A stretch of 64,000 nt of DNA from Chelonoidis abingdonii (lineage: Eukaryota; Chordata; Testudines; Testudinidae): positions 123,120,277 to 123,184,276 of the forward strand of contig NC_133771.1 of assembly GCF_003597395.2 (NCBI RefSeq), written 5' to 3'. Below are positions 1 through 11,995 of the stretch, piece by piece. The first letter of the stretch is position 1; each line of letters begins with the position of its first letter. The notes under the pieces were generated by a model, which ran no database searches, was not told where the DNA came from, and was given only the letters and a program-made list of their open reading frames with translations. Made by a program: the position numbers and the translations under genes.

Positions 1-2124
1 GAGGAAAGGGGGGATCAGGCCCCATAGATTAATTCCTGATCTGGTGGCAGCAAGAATATCCAAGCTGGTAGTGAGCTTGGGGGAGTTTCAGGTAAGCCCC
101 CAAACTTTGGACGCAAAAGTCCAGATTTGGGACAGGACCAGACTGGTGGACCCTAAAGTCCAGGTCTGGGACTGGACGGCTAGATTACCACAGTAAGTAT
201 TTTGTGAGATGGTGCCTGTCTGCACATTGTAGACACGTGTAGAAGGGAAAGAGTCCCACTCTGATGGGCACAAGATCATCCCACTGTACCATGCAGGGTT
301 ATTTTCTTCCAGCCAGCCTTCAGTCCTTATACCTGAACAAACGTTTCCAAAACTGACAACTTTATTGGACAAAATAAAAAGTGCACAATTTCTGCTGTCA
401 CAGAAACCAAAATTATAACAAAACAAAGGTCACTGCCAACACCTTGGAGCCAAATATACCTGTATTTTGTGTTCCAAAGGAATTCTCTATGCCTGTCTGT
501 CCCTGTCTTTTTCTTTGAAGTTCTTTCTAGTGGTGGCTCTTATCTAAGCAGTTCACTCATCCCTATTGAAATGCTCAAAAATGGAGCAAGGTGTGAAGAG
601 GAAGAGAAGATTTATCAAGGCTGAAGAAAAGATCCATTTATTCATCTTTCAAAGGCAGCAGAAAGGGAGTCAAGTGCATCTTTATTCTTCTGTGAGAGGA
701 TACTATTGTTCATCTTGTTCTAATTATGAAATCTGAACTTAAAAGGAAGCAAGGGAGGACAGTGCACAGTACATATTTTCTGGAAAAAGTTCTTATAGAT
801 TTATGTGTCAGTCTTCTGTATCCAAGAATGACCCAATAGTTTCAAAGCAATATACAGTAGTTTTTGATACAATCTACATTTCTTGATTTATTTGTGTTCC
901 AGACAGATTACAGAACTGCATGGCAGAAGAAGAAAACACTACTGATCTCTCATGACAGCTAGACAGTGTTGCAGAACTGTAATTGCAGATCCAGAAACTT
1001 CATGAAAAGAATACTGTGCCATTTACCACAATTCAAAATTAATCCAATTATTGTTTAATCACAGTAAATGGCATGTTCTCCGAACAAAACAAAAAGAAAC
1101 TGTAAATAAAGGTGCCCCTCAAAAGAAGTGTACAGTTTTTAGAGTGAGTATGTGAAAAGAAAGAGAAAAAACAGAGAGTCACTTTCCATTCCTTTGTACC
1201 ATGCAAAGGATATTAATGGAATTGGTAGCAGCGCCACTTTCTCCCCTCCTCTCCATTCAAAGTAGTAAACATTTGGAAATGTGACTAATTCCATTAATCT
1301 AAAGGATGGGAAAGGAAGCCTCAATGTAGTTAACCCATCTTGAATCAGTCTGAGTCCGTCATGCATTCCTTTCCAAAGTGCTCTTGTGCATCTCTTACAG
1401 TAGCATATAGATTTGTTTCCTGTTTATAGGTGTTTTTGTGATATTTAAGTGAGTGAGCAGCAGCTACACTTCAACGGTCTCAAGATAATATCAAGGAGGA
1501 GATGTGAAGTTGCATGGAAAAAGATGGAAAATAGGTTCACCACTAGGGAAAGTACTTGGAATATGAGAATATACAGTATTGGGCTGAAGACCTTATCTAA
1601 AAGTAAGGTGCCCCCCTCCCACCTCATCTCTCTCTCTCTGTCTCTTTCAAAATTGAATCTGACATTGACGTACTTCTGGCAATAATACAGAATAGGGTAT
1701 TTTCCTTCTTAGACATGTCTAGATTGGAGAAGTGACCTCTGCTGGCTGAGACTAATCCAACTGGTAATGGAAACTTCACTTCATCGAAATCAAGTGACTC
1801 CTCAGGCATATCAGGCCAAACAGCAGTTTCAAAGTCTCCAAAGATGCAAGTGTTTGTTTCTCTCTCTCTCAGATGAAGAATATAACACAAGTTCTGTCAC
1901 ATACCTTGGATATAGATGTAATTATCCAATATTGAGTGAAAATTAGCTTAATTTTATTTCTATTCCCCATTCTTAGCAAACTCCCAGTAACATGCTGTGG
2001 AGTCTGCTCTGATAGTTATTCCCACTCCTTTATTTGTACTAACCAAAGCTATTTTGTTTTCCTGGGATCCAGTCCTGCAATTAATCTCATTTGACTTCAG
2101 TGTGAATACCTGCATGTATAAAGA
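1..2124. other. No recognised gene or repeat
   Basis: I see only ordinary AT-rich non-coding sequence. Short CT-rich simple-sequence patches occur near 1628-1650 and 1856-1872. Reading frames here are short and lack recognisable motifs or plausible splice context. Confidence 0.5.
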
Positions 2125-2132
2125 TTACTTCA

Positions 2133-3206
2133 TCAACCTCATGAAGAAACTTGCACAAATACAGACAGATATCATCTTCCTTTCCAAATGCATATGGATG
2201 GACATCATACCAAATAGACTAAAGGTAAAAAATCCACTGCTATCTGCGTACTACACTGACCACAGTGAGAGATTATGCCATATTCTATCAAAGACATCCT
2301 ACACAGCAAACAGGAAAACATCAAAAAAGAGCTCTCCAACCTGGAGGCTCTCATTAATAACCAAACTTCCATACAAACAGACTTCACTAAAATAAGACAG
2401 GAGATCTACATTACTCACTTCACCTCTCTACAAAGGAAAAAGGACTGTAAGCTGTCTAAACTCCTACCTGCCACATGGGGCCACAACCGTGGTACCCCCA
2501 ACCATCCAGCAATATGTCAATCCATTCCAGCTACACCTCAGCCCAGAAGAAAAGTCATTAGTAACTCTAGCTCAGGAACCAATCCATTGCAAACAACCTC
2601 CGTGCCAACTCTGCCCACATATCTACACAAAAGCTACACCATCAAGGACCTAACCAGATCAGCCACAACATCACCGGTTTCATCACCTGCATGTCACCAT
2701 TAATATACGCCATTCATATGCCAGCATGCCCCTCTGTATTTAATCGGCCAACCAGACATCTCTACAGGAAAAGGATTGGCAATATACAAAACTGTAGGGA
2801 GAACACTCAACCTTCCCTGGCCACACTATAGCCAGACCTTAAGGTGGCATCCTGCAGCAAAAAACTTCAGGACCAGACTTCAAAGAGAAACTGCTGAGCT
2901 TCAGTTCATCTGCAAATTTGACACCATCAGCTCAGGATTAAACAAAGACTGTGAATGGCTTGCCAACTACAAAACCAGTTTCTCCTCCCTTGGTTTTCAC
3001 ACCTCAACTGCTAGAACAGGGCCTCATTATCTCTAGCTTGCTTGCATATATATACCTGCCCCTGGAAATTTCCACTACATGCATCTGACAAAGTGGGTAT
3101 TCACCCACGAAAGCTCATGTTCCAAAACGTCTGTTAGTCTATAAGGTGTCACTGGATTCTTTGCTGCTTTTACAGATCCAGACTAACAAGGCTACCCCTC
3201 TGATAC
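2133..3206 (+). mobile_element. Penelope-like element, internally deleted copy
   Basis: This copy has two blocks. Positions 2133 to about 2590 resemble the region upstream of the reverse transcriptase in turtle PLEs, which is lysine-rich and ends in a decayed 'LSP-E' stretch. From about 2595 the sequence jumps to the GIY-YIG endonuclease domain and the 3' terminal repeat, so nearly the whole RT is missing. The 3' end carries the stem-loop with 'gtgggtattcacccac' (3093-3108) and the ~40-nt tail ending 'cccctctgatac'. An 8-bp direct repeat 'ttacttca' lies at 2125-2132 and 3207-3214 and fits a target duplication, though 8 bp is weak on its own. PLEs are retroelements whose RT is related to telomerase. 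The family call rests on recognition plus the domain order and on the fuller copy at 56.1-58.4 kb. Confidence 0.75.
2595..3036 (+). pseudogene. GIY-YIG endonuclease remnant of a Penelope-like element
   Basis: The reading frame is broken at about 2702 and about 2776. Upstream of the break comes a segment rich in Thr/Ser. Then come remnants of the GIY-YIG core: a 'Y-Y-IGQ'-type patch near 2720-2755, followed by a basic stretch. The downstream frame (2776-3036) holds the conserved C-terminal part with FRTRLQRETAELQFICKFD and ISSGLNKD, the Arg/Glu-containing helix and 'GLN' ending typical of PLE GIY-YIG domains. In intact elements this nuclease is fused C-terminal to the RT and nicks target DNA. 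Stops and frameshifts mean that no product is expected. The same segment recurs in both arms of the element at 56.1-58.4 kb. Confidence 0.65.
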
Positions 3207-3229
3207 TTACTTCAGTAAGTGACTCCTGA

Positions 3230-3302
3230 GGCCTAATCCTGCTCCCATAGAGGTCAATGGCAAAAATCCAGCTGACTTTAATGGGGCAGGATAAGACCCC
3301 TA
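3230..3302. mobile_element. Short palindromic MITE-like repeat
   Basis: The left end (gaggcctaatcctgctccca) and the reverse complement of the right end (aggggtcttatcctgcccca) are imperfect inverted repeats around a spacer containing 'aggtcaatgg' and 'gactttaatgg'. This is the layout of tiny foldback DNA transposons common in sauropsids. It lies 16 bp beyond the proposed PLE target duplication. No internal coding capacity is visible. Confidence 0.5.
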
Positions 3303-3472
3303 ATTTTTAATGTCATACAAGAAAACCATCCTACAGGTAGATTAGAAGGTGAATTAAATTATACGTATCTAAGTCAATTTGATTTTCCAACCAAGAGGTT
3401 CTATTATATAAATCTATACAGGCAAGGCACAGTTATAGACACATAGCGATATCCAACACAGTGGTTCTGAGC

Positions 3473-3835
3473 TGACAGATTTTAAGGCCAGATGGGACCA
3501 TCAAGATCATCTAATCTGACCTGCACATTACAGGCCACAGAACCTCATCCACCCACTCTGGCAATAGGCCCATAACTTCTGGCTGAGTTACTGAAGTCCT
3601 CAAATCTTGATTTAAAGACTTCAAATTACAGAGAATCCACCATTTACTATAGGTCAAACAACCAAGTGACCCATGCCCCACGTTGCAAATGAAAGTAAGA
3701 AATCCTCATAAACTCTGCCAATCTGACCGGGGAAAAATTCCTTCCTGACCCCAAATATGGCAATCAGTTAAACCCTGAGTATGTGGGTGAGACCCACCAG
3801 CTAGGCACCTGGGAAAGAATTCTCTGTAGCAACTG
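3473..3835 (-). mobile_element. CR1 LINE 3' end
   Basis: On the plus strand this begins with the reversed CR1 tail ('agattttaaggccagatggg') and runs through the familiar block 'catctaatctgacctgcaca' to 'gaattctctgtagcaactg'. It is a 5'-truncated 3' UTR fragment with no ORF. A close relative of the same segment is at 62457-62690. Confidence 0.8.
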
Positions 3836-4802
3836 TGTTGAGGTCATTTTGCAGGAAGAACCATTTTTCATTTTGTTTTTTGTCTTTGTTTTTGTTTTTT
3901 AAAGCAAATCAAACAACAGAGCTCTGGGTTCACAAAGGGGAATGCAAACACTAAAGATTTCATCCTGCTCTCAAGCAGAGAGACACATGACAACATGCTG
4001 CCTTGTACTGCATATGGGGACAAAATCTTAGTGGATTTCTTATACAACAGACTTGTATTTTTCTGCATAGCACTCAGCTCCAGTTTTCCAAACGCCATTT
4101 TCCTTCTATATAAAATTATGTGCCTGAATTTTTTCAGTAGGGTCTCTTACTCTATGATGACCCTACTTACTCTAAGCAACAGCTACCACCAGATAAGCAT
4201 CCTGCCCAAATTCCAACATGTTATGCCTATCTCAGATCCCCACTGTGGATTTAAATGGATAAGATATTTGATCACTATTGTCTTGTAATAACAATAATAG
4301 ATTACTGAAGCTTGGAAGTACTTACAGCTAAATGGCAAAGATTTTTCATTTTATTCTTGTAAGGTGAAATCCTCCCTTGTGCAGAAGGCTAGCATGAGAC
4401 CTATGCCCCACTGACGTCCAGTTCAAGCCCTATTCTAGGCTAGACGCATTTTTGACCGAGGTAGGTAGATGTATTACATCCATTATATTAGATCCATTAT
4501 CATTTCAGATTATGTTCCTGTCTGGTTGTAGCAGATCTAGCAGCAAAATCTCCACTTCAAAGTGGAGATTTCCCATTTACTTTCTAGATCATCCTTTAAA
4601 ACCTTGATAAAAGTTAATACAAAACAATTTCATGAGTTCCATGACATCGGCATAAACCCCTGTCTATTGTGGGAATTATACCAACCTTTGCTATAAGTAA
4701 TTATTACCCCACACACGGTCTGAATTCAGAACTGATCCCCTGAACACTAAGTTCAATTGGAAATCATTTTAGAACATAAGATATTTTTAATTAATTGTAT
4801 TA
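3836..4802. other. No recognised gene or repeat; one short hairpin
   Basis: Non-coding sequence. At 4546-4571 there is a perfect 12-bp inverted repeat (aaatctccactt / aagtggagattt) with a 2-nt loop, too small to classify. Confidence 0.45.
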
Positions 4803-5032
4803 TTAAAGTGCCCAAAGGCCTCAGCTAAAATTGAGACCCCATTATGCTACACACAGTACAAACACTTAGTAAGAGAGTAGTCTCTGCACTAAACAATTTA
4901 CAGTCTAAGCAGACAAGACAGACAAATGGTAGGAAGGGAAACAGGTGCAGAGACTTGCCCAAGGTCACACAGGAGGTCACTGACAAGTCCAGCTCCCATT
5001 GCAGCATCCCATCCACTGGACCAGGTTCCCTT
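4803..5032 (-). mobile_element. tRNA-derived/MIR-like SINE, reverse orientation
   Basis: The conserved core 'gcagagacttgcccaaggtc' followed by 'acacagg' near 4949-4974 is the reverse complement of the 'gggcaagtcact' core seen in forward copies at 15180 and 33261. The upstream flank with 'gagaccccattatgctacac' matches the accompanying tail. Boundaries are approximate. Confidence 0.6.
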
Positions 5033-6837
5033 TCAATGGCAATTAGGGTCAGACCCAAGAAACATATGACTCCAGTGTCTCCTGTTTACAGCACCGGTGC
5101 CTTGATACATAAATGATATTTGCCTGGACTATAAAAGAATAAAACACTTCTCTTGAATGACATAGAAAATAGTTTACAAAAGTAAAGGCTTTTTAAATTA
5201 GAAAATAAACCAAGGAAAAGGTTAGCAAATTTATACATCACTCAGCAAACACAGAATGCAGATTGGCGCTATCAAATGCAAAACTCCAGGCAGAACAATA
5301 GACTGACACAGAAAATGAAAATTTACAGATCATCAGAAACTTTAGACCCTGGAGAAAACTTCATATCCAAACACCATAAAATTTCTAGCCAAACTAACTT
5401 TACCCGTGTTAGACACACAATTATCCAAAAATCCTAGCAGCAAGTGTGTCCCAAGATGAAATAAATAAAGTGATGCAACAATTACTGGTCTACAAAGTAG
5501 TTGGACCAGATGGTAACAATACATTTTTTAACAATTTTACACACTTTGGTAACTCCTCTTCTTGCAGTGTAGGCATGCGTACTAAGACAATAAAGACACT
5601 TGCTACTAACCCTACATGAAGCAATATATTGAACAATGTGCCTCCTACAAGCCAATACATCTACCTATAACTACATTTTACCTACAGTTGTGCAGTCGCC
5701 AGCAAGATTAAGGAGTTGTTAAATATTATACTTCATTTACAATAGAAAAAGATGCATAGTTTCTCAGTCTTGAGTTCAATACAGCTTTCTATAGCGTCTC
5801 CTAGGAATATTTATTGTACGCATTAGAAGTCTAAACATTTAAATTTAGATTTGGGATACAACCCTTTTACCAATACCCCACAGCTACAGTACTAACTAGA
5901 ACACTCAACCAGCTCCCTTGGATTTAAAAGGAGGTACTAGGCAGAGATAGTCCTTATCGTCTCCCCTTTATGCAATTCTTGTCATTGAATTACTAGCAAA
6001 AGCCATCCAAATAGAACCAATACATATACAAATCTCTGTTTTGGGATGATGTATTGATCTGCCTAACTCCCCTCTTCTGTGACTTATTGAATCAATATGG
6101 GGAAAGTTCTGGACTTAAATATTAATCCACTGGAAGTGGTTCCCATTAGGCAATTCACACCCAACCACTTACATGGCCCCCAACAGGCTAAAACATCTGG
6201 AGTTAGCTGTCCCAGCAACTATATATAACATTTTTCAAAACCATTTCCCTCCTCTTCTGCAAAAGGACCAACTAGCAGAGTATGACATCTCTACCTTTCC
6301 CTTTGAGGACACACCCATTAACCTCATGAAGACGTAAAAATCAAAAGTAAAAAGAGGACTTTTCAATTAGGAAGGAAAAGAATGTGGTTTCGCTGGCTCA
6401 CATCACTAGGAGAAAGGTATTGTTTACTCCACAATTGCAGGTGAGCCCCATATAGCACATGATACTTTCTCTTAATTTAAGCACATTATGATAACCAAAC
6501 TAAAATGTCTCTATCTGATCTAATGAACATTTCTGATGAGTCAGACTTAGCCCCTGACTTCTCTTACAAGAAGATCAACTCTTGTAGATTTCAAATTGGA
6601 AATACTCTCAACAGTTTACCCAGGAAAAACATGCTGCACTCCACTCCCTCCAACAGCCTGGTTTCTGCATGTACCTCAAAGACCCTAACTGCCCTTGGGT
6701 CCCAACTACAACTGGGCAAAAAAATTTGGATTAATTTTTTTTAATCAAAAAATGCACATTCAGGTTGACCAAAACATTTCACAAATTTGTGTCAAGTTCA
6801 TCAAATTGTTTTGACTGCGAAAACATTCTGAACAAAA
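5033..6837. other. No recognised gene or repeat
   Basis: AT-rich non-coding sequence with no exon-like ORF, inverted repeat or familiar TE core that I can support. Confidence 0.45.
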
Positions 6838-7152
6838 ATATTGTTCAAGCACGGAGGGGTGTAATCAGGACGGCCAAAGCACAATTGGAGTTGCAGCTAG
6901 AAAGAGATGTGAAGGGTAACAAGAAGAGTTCCTATAGGTTTGTTAGCAACAAGAAGAAGGTCAGGGAAAGTGTGGGACCCTTCCTGAATGGGAGAGGCAA
7001 TCTAGTGGCAGATGATGTGGAAAAAGCTGAAGTACTCAATGCTTTTTTTGCCTGTCTTAAGGTTAAGGACTATTTAGAGAAGCTGGACATGCACAAGTCA
7101 TGGGGCTGGCTGCAATGGATCTGAGGGTGCTGAGGGAGTTGACTGATGTAAA

Positions 7153-7482
7153 CAGAGCCAGCTTTATGAACGGCAGAGCCTGATTCGAATACCCAGCGGC
7201 CGTCCGGGGCTTCGGCAGCACTTCTGCAGCAGGGGGTCCACTCTGGGTCTTCCGCGGCACCAATGGACCCCCCACTGCCGAAACATCACTGAAGACCTAG
7301 AGCAGACACCCCTCCCCACCCCCTAAATGCCGTCAAAGACCCGGAGCAGACACACACACACACACATGCTGCTGGGTGAGTAAAAAAAAATAAAAAAATA
7401 AAAAGACACCTAAGGTGCGGGGCCCTCTTAGGTGCGGGCCTGATTCCAGGGAATTGGGGGAATCGGCTTAAAGCCAGCCCTG
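7153..7482. mobile_element. Non-autonomous hAT element inside CR1
   Basis: Termini are 'cagagccagcttta' and 'ttaaagccagccctg', inverted repeats starting CAG. They are flanked by 8-bp direct repeats, gatgtaaa (7145-7152) and gatgtgaa (7483-7490), one mismatch. Eight-bp TSDs with CAG termini are the hAT signature. The 330-bp body is GC-rich with an internal (AC)n near 7351-7366 and an A-rich patch near 7382-7405. There is no transposase. Sitting inside the CR1, it is younger than that copy. Confidence 0.85.
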
Positions 7483-7650
7483 GATGTGAATGCAGAACTA
7501 TTGGCCATTATCTTTGAAAACTCATGGCGATCAGGGGAAATCCTGAACCATTGGAAAAGGGCAAATATAGTGCCCATCTTTTAAAAAGGGAAGAAGAAGA
7601 ATCCGGGGAATTACAGACAGGTCAGCCTCACCTCAGTCCCTCAAGAAATC

Positions 7651-8515
7651 ATGGAGCAGGTCCTCAAGGAATCCATTTTGAAGCACTTGGAGGAGAGGAA
7701 GGTGATCAGGAACAGTCAACAGGGATTCACCAAGTCATGTCTGACCAACCTGATTGCCTTCTATGATGAGATAACTGGCTCTGTGGACATGGGGAAAGCA
7801 GTGGACATGATATACCTTGACTTTAGCAAGGCTTTTGATATGGTCTCCCACAGTATTCTTGTCAGCAAGTCAAAGAAGTATGGATTGGATGAATGGGCTA
7901 TAAGGTGGATAGAAAGCTGGCTAACTGTTGGGATCAATGGGTAGTGATCAATGGCCCGATGTCTAGTTGGCAGCCAGTATCAAGCGGAGTGCCCAGGGGT
8001 CAGTCCTGAGGCCAGTTTTGTTCAACATCTTCATTAATGATCTGAATGATGGGATGGACTGCACCCTCAGCAAGTTTGTGGATAACACTAAGTAGGGGGG
8101 GAGAGGTAGATATGCTGGAGGGTAGAGATAGGGTCCAGAATGACCTAGATAAATTGGAGGATTGGGCCAAAAGAAATCTGATGAGGCTGAACAAGGACAA
8201 GTGAGAGTCCTGCACTTAGGATGGAAGAATCCCATGCACTGCTACAGGCTGGGGACCAACTGGCTAAGCGTCAGTTCTGCAGAAAAGGACCTGGGGATTA
8301 CAGTGGACGAGAAGCTGGATATGAGTCAGCAGTGTGCCCTTGTTGCCAAGAAGGCTAACAGCATATTGGGCTGCATGAGTAGGAGCATTGCCAGCAGATT
8401 GAGAGAAGTGATTATTCCCCTCTATTTGGCACTGGTGAGGGCATATCTAGAGTATTCCGTTCAGTTTTGGGCCCCCCACTACAGAAAGGATGTGGACAAA
8501 TTGGAGAGTATCTAG
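7651..8515 (+). pseudogene. CR1 ORF2 reverse-transcriptase remnant
   Basis: CR1 ORF2p is the LINE replicase (endonuclease plus RT). The frame at 7651-7944 reads through RT fingers and palm motifs, with 'MEQVLKESILKHLEER', 'GFTKSCLTNLIAFYDEIT', and the motif-A region IYLDFSKAFDMVSHSIL, whose Asp is one catalytic residue. After frameshifts, 8162-8515 holds the downstream part: 'NSILGCMSRSIASRLREVI' and 'LYLALVRAYLEYSVQFWAPHY'. The motif-C segment lies near 8069-8090 in another frame and reads as 'VDNT' where CR1 normally has 'ADDT', so one catalytic Asp is lost. Further C-terminal sequence continues in frame at 8551-8781. No intact enzyme is encoded. Confidence 0.85.
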
Positions 8516-9289
8516 CGGAGGGCAATAAAGACTATTAGGGGACTGGGCACATGACTTATGAGGAGAGGCTGAAGGAACTGGGCTTATTTGGTCTGCAGAA
8601 GAGAAGAATGAGGAGGGACTTGATAGCAGGCTTCAACTACCTGAAGGGGGATTCCAAAGAGGATGGAGCTAGGATGTTCTCAGTGGTGGCAGATGACAAA
8701 ACAAAGAGCAAGGTCTCAAGTTGCAGTGGGGGAGGTCTAGGTTGGATATTAGTAAAAACTATTACACTAGGGATGTGGTGAAGCACTGGAATGGGTTACT
8801 TAGGGAGGTGGTGGAATCTCCATCCTTAAAGGTTTTTAAGGCCCAGCTTGACAAAGCCCTGGCTGGGATGATTTTGTTGGGGTTGGTCCTGCTTTGAGTG
8901 GAAGGTTGGACTAGATGACCTCCTGAGGTCTCTTCCAACCCTAATCTTCTATGATTCTATGAACATCAAAATGCTTCGTTCTGACATTTCCTAATCTAAA
9001 TATTTTGATTTGAAATAACTTTGTTTCCATTTTTATTTTAGTTTTATTTTCCAGAAAGGGTTAAATTCAAAAACAAAACAAAATGACTCCAAAACAAACA
9101 TTTTTCAACTTAAAAAAAAATTCATTTTTATGGTTCAGGCAAGGAACCAAAAATCTCAGTTAATTGCATGGCTTTCTGAGGGATAGGCTCTTGTCTGCAC
9201 TCCACAGCTGTTCCTACTGCCCTGAAATCAGCAATTCTCTCTGATTTATGTCCCATGTGGAACTGCACACAACTTTGCGGAAGGGATGG

Positions 9290-9632
9290 TCAAAAAAATT
9301 CCATCAGAACCTTAAATGGAAAGTGGCTTTTTGAATAAATGACATTTTTCATGAGCCATTTTGAAATTTCAAAAACTTGAAATATTTAAAACTTTTTTGT
9401 TTTCCAGATTTTAGGTTCCCCCCGTGCTCTCTCTCACTTCTCTCCTCACAAAGCTGGAAAGCAAACAAAAAATTGATTGTCAAAAACCAAAAATGTTTCA
9501 GTGTTCAGTTCAAGATTTTTGTTGAAAAAAAAAACAAAAAATTCTGGGAAATGCTGAAAAAAAAACATTTTTTTCCCAAAATTTCCCACAAAAAAGAAAA
9601 AACTTTTTCCAAGGAGCTCTATTTGGCAGCTA
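9290..9632. repeat. A/T-rich interspersed repeat, degenerate copy (family X)
   Basis: Strings such as 'aaaaatttcccacaaaaaa'-like runs and 'ccaaggagctctatttgg' resemble the repeat at 32686-33055 and 62096-62404, which has 'gaaaattttcaaccagccctg' at its end. The resemblance is weak because of low complexity. The adjacent 8963-9289 is unremarkable AT-rich sequence. Confidence 0.3.
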
Positions 9633-10747
9633 GACGTACCACCAACCAAGAAGGCAAATTTTGGAGGAAGCCCCTTTTTGAAATTATGTCAGCACATTAC
9701 TATGTTTGCACATTCACAGAATGCTGGAATTTTCCAGACTGTCAGCCAAATGAATGCTTGGGTGAATGTATGTATATATAGTATTTCTGCAGTCACCAAA
9801 GGATTAAGTTTGTATTACCTGAATTATTTGTGTTTGAGCTACATTAGGGCACATTAAATTACAAAATACCTAAGAATAAGAGCCTGTCCTTGTTTGAATT
9901 AGTAGCTCTGCCACTTTCACCTTTGTGATATTTGCTTTTCTCATTAACAATTCTTTCAAGTGGTGATGGGGGGGGCTGGTGTTTTTTTTTTGTCTGTTTT
10001 TCGTTTATTTTTTGTTTTTCCAGGTCTTGACTTTCAGCCCATTGTTTTGCATTTTGTTTGGCTGCAAAAGTGGGAGATGCTCTTTCAAAATGTGATTTTT
10101 CAATGTCATTCAGTCTCTCCATTGACTTCATTGAACTTTGAATCAGGTCTTTTATTCTTTGCATGACATACAAGGAAGTAGGAGCCCTTAAATCAGCACT
10201 AGGAAGTGGCACAAGTGATTTTAAATTCTTCTCATTACTTTTTCCATATTAATCTCCTGAAGGCATCCCTGCCTCAGATCTTAACATTTGATATTTTTCA
10301 CCCTCTGGTTTTTTTGTGTCTTTTTATTTCAGTTTTATGTAGAAATTGGTGGAGATGAACATTAGCATATAACAAAGCAACTTTACTGTTTCCAGAGGGG
10401 CCAGTGGCTTACACTGGTCTTTTACCTCTCAAGCCTTGTACTCAATCCCTCTTTTAGGTCATAAGTGTAAGTAATTTCGGTGTTTTCATTTAGTCCACGT
10501 CATAAACCACCATATAATTTGGCAAAATGAGATTGGCCCTGTGGGAAACTTGTCTGTCTCAGGGCCAATGTTATTAGACCCTGACTTTCACATCCATTTA
10601 ATTTACTCAGAAAATTGTATTGAGAAGTAAGACATAAAACCGAGAATTTGCCTGTTAAATTGGTCTGAACTCTTTTACTTGATGCAATATAAACAGGGAA
10701 CAGCAGGAAAAATTACCTACTGTATAAACAGGTACATAATGTTGGTA
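9633..10747. other. No recognised gene or repeat
   Basis: Non-coding, AT-rich. No conserved reading frame or TE signature that I can support. Confidence 0.45.
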
Positions 10748-11995
10748 TCATAGATTCATAGATTCCAAGCCAAGAATGAACCAATGTGATCATCTTGTTT
10801 GACTTCCTGTATAATATAGGCCATAGAACTTCCCCAAAATAATTCCTAGACCATATCTTTCAGAAAAATGTCCAAACTTGATTTAAAAATTGTCAGTGAT
10901 GGAGAATCCACCATGAGCCTTGATAAATTATTCCAGTGGTTAATTACTCTCACCATTAAAATTTACCTTATTTCCAGTCTGATTTTGTCTAGCTTCAGCT
11001 TCCAGGCACTGGATTGTGCTATATACTGATCTCTGCTAGACTGAAAAGCCCATTATCAAATATTTGTAGATACATATAGACTGTAATCAAGTCATCCCTT
11101 AACCTTCTTTTTGTTAAGCTAGATTGAGCTATTTTACTCTATCACTATGAGGCATATTTTTAATCCATGAATCATTCTTGTGGCTCCTCTCTGAACCCTC
11201 TCCAATTTATCAACAACATTCTTGAATTGTGGACACCAGAACTGGACACAGTATTCCAGCATGTTTGTACCAGTGCCAAATATAAAAATAAAATAGTCTC
11301 TCTACTCCTAGCCAAGATTCCTCTTTATGCATCCCATAAACACATTAGCTCTTTTGGCCACAGCGTCACACTGGGAGCTCATGTTCAGCTGATTATCCAC
11401 CATGACCCCCAAATCTTTTTCAGAATCACTGCTTCCCAGGATAGACCTCCCCTATCCTGTAATTATGGTCTACATTCTTTTTTCTTATATTTATACATTT
11501 ATATTTTGTCATATTAAAATGCATATTATTTGCTTGTGTCCAGTTTACCAAGCAATTCAGATCCTCTTTATTATTTACCACACCCCTTTTTTTTGTTATC
11601 TGCAAACTTCATCAGTGATGTTTTTATGTTTTCTTTTGGGTCATTGATAAAAATATTAAATAGCATAGGACCACGAACCAGACCCATACAGGACCCCATT
11701 GGAAACACACCCACTCAATGATGATTCTCCATTTATAATTACATTTTGAAACCTATCCATAAACCCATTTTTAATTCATTTAATGTGTGCCAGGTGAATT
11801 TTATATTGTTCTAATTTTTTAACCAAAATGTCATGTGGAACCAAGTCAAATGCCTTACAGAAATCTAGATATATTATACCAACTTTATTACCTCAATCAA
11901 CCAAACTTGTAATCTCATAAAGAAAAATATCAAGCTAGTTTGGCATGATCTGTTTTCCATAAACCCATGTTGATGTGCATTCATTACATTACCTT
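10748..11995 (-). mobile_element. Old CR1 LINE copy (3' UTR and RT C-terminal half)
   Basis: It starts with the reversed CR1 tail 'tcatagattcatagattcc' and continues through the reverse complement of ORF2. Landmarks include 'ctctgaaccctctccaattt', 'accagaactggacacagtat', 'tcaaatgccttacagaaatc' and 'ccataaacccatgttgatg'. Many indels break all frames. Divergence from the 20.0 kb copy suggests a different and older CR1 subfamily. Confidence 0.85.

Larger units (their letters stand above)
6838..8962 (+). mobile_element. CR1 LINE, 5'-truncated, split by a hAT element
   Basis: This is the longest CR1 copy on the plus strand. It begins between the endonuclease and RT domains of ORF2 and runs through the RT, the C-terminal domain and the 3' UTR to the diagnostic end 'ttctatgattctatga'. 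It is interrupted at 7145-7490 by a 330-bp hAT element plus its duplicated target. About 80 bp upstream of that insertion the CR1 sequence is also shortened relative to the usual ORF. Frames are broken by several indels, so the copy is dead. Confidence 0.9.

Noticed and set aside
1997..2395. 132-codon frame starting at 1997
   Set aside because: It begins outside and runs into the PLE copy in the wrong frame; the meaningful PLE frame is the overlapping one from 2275.
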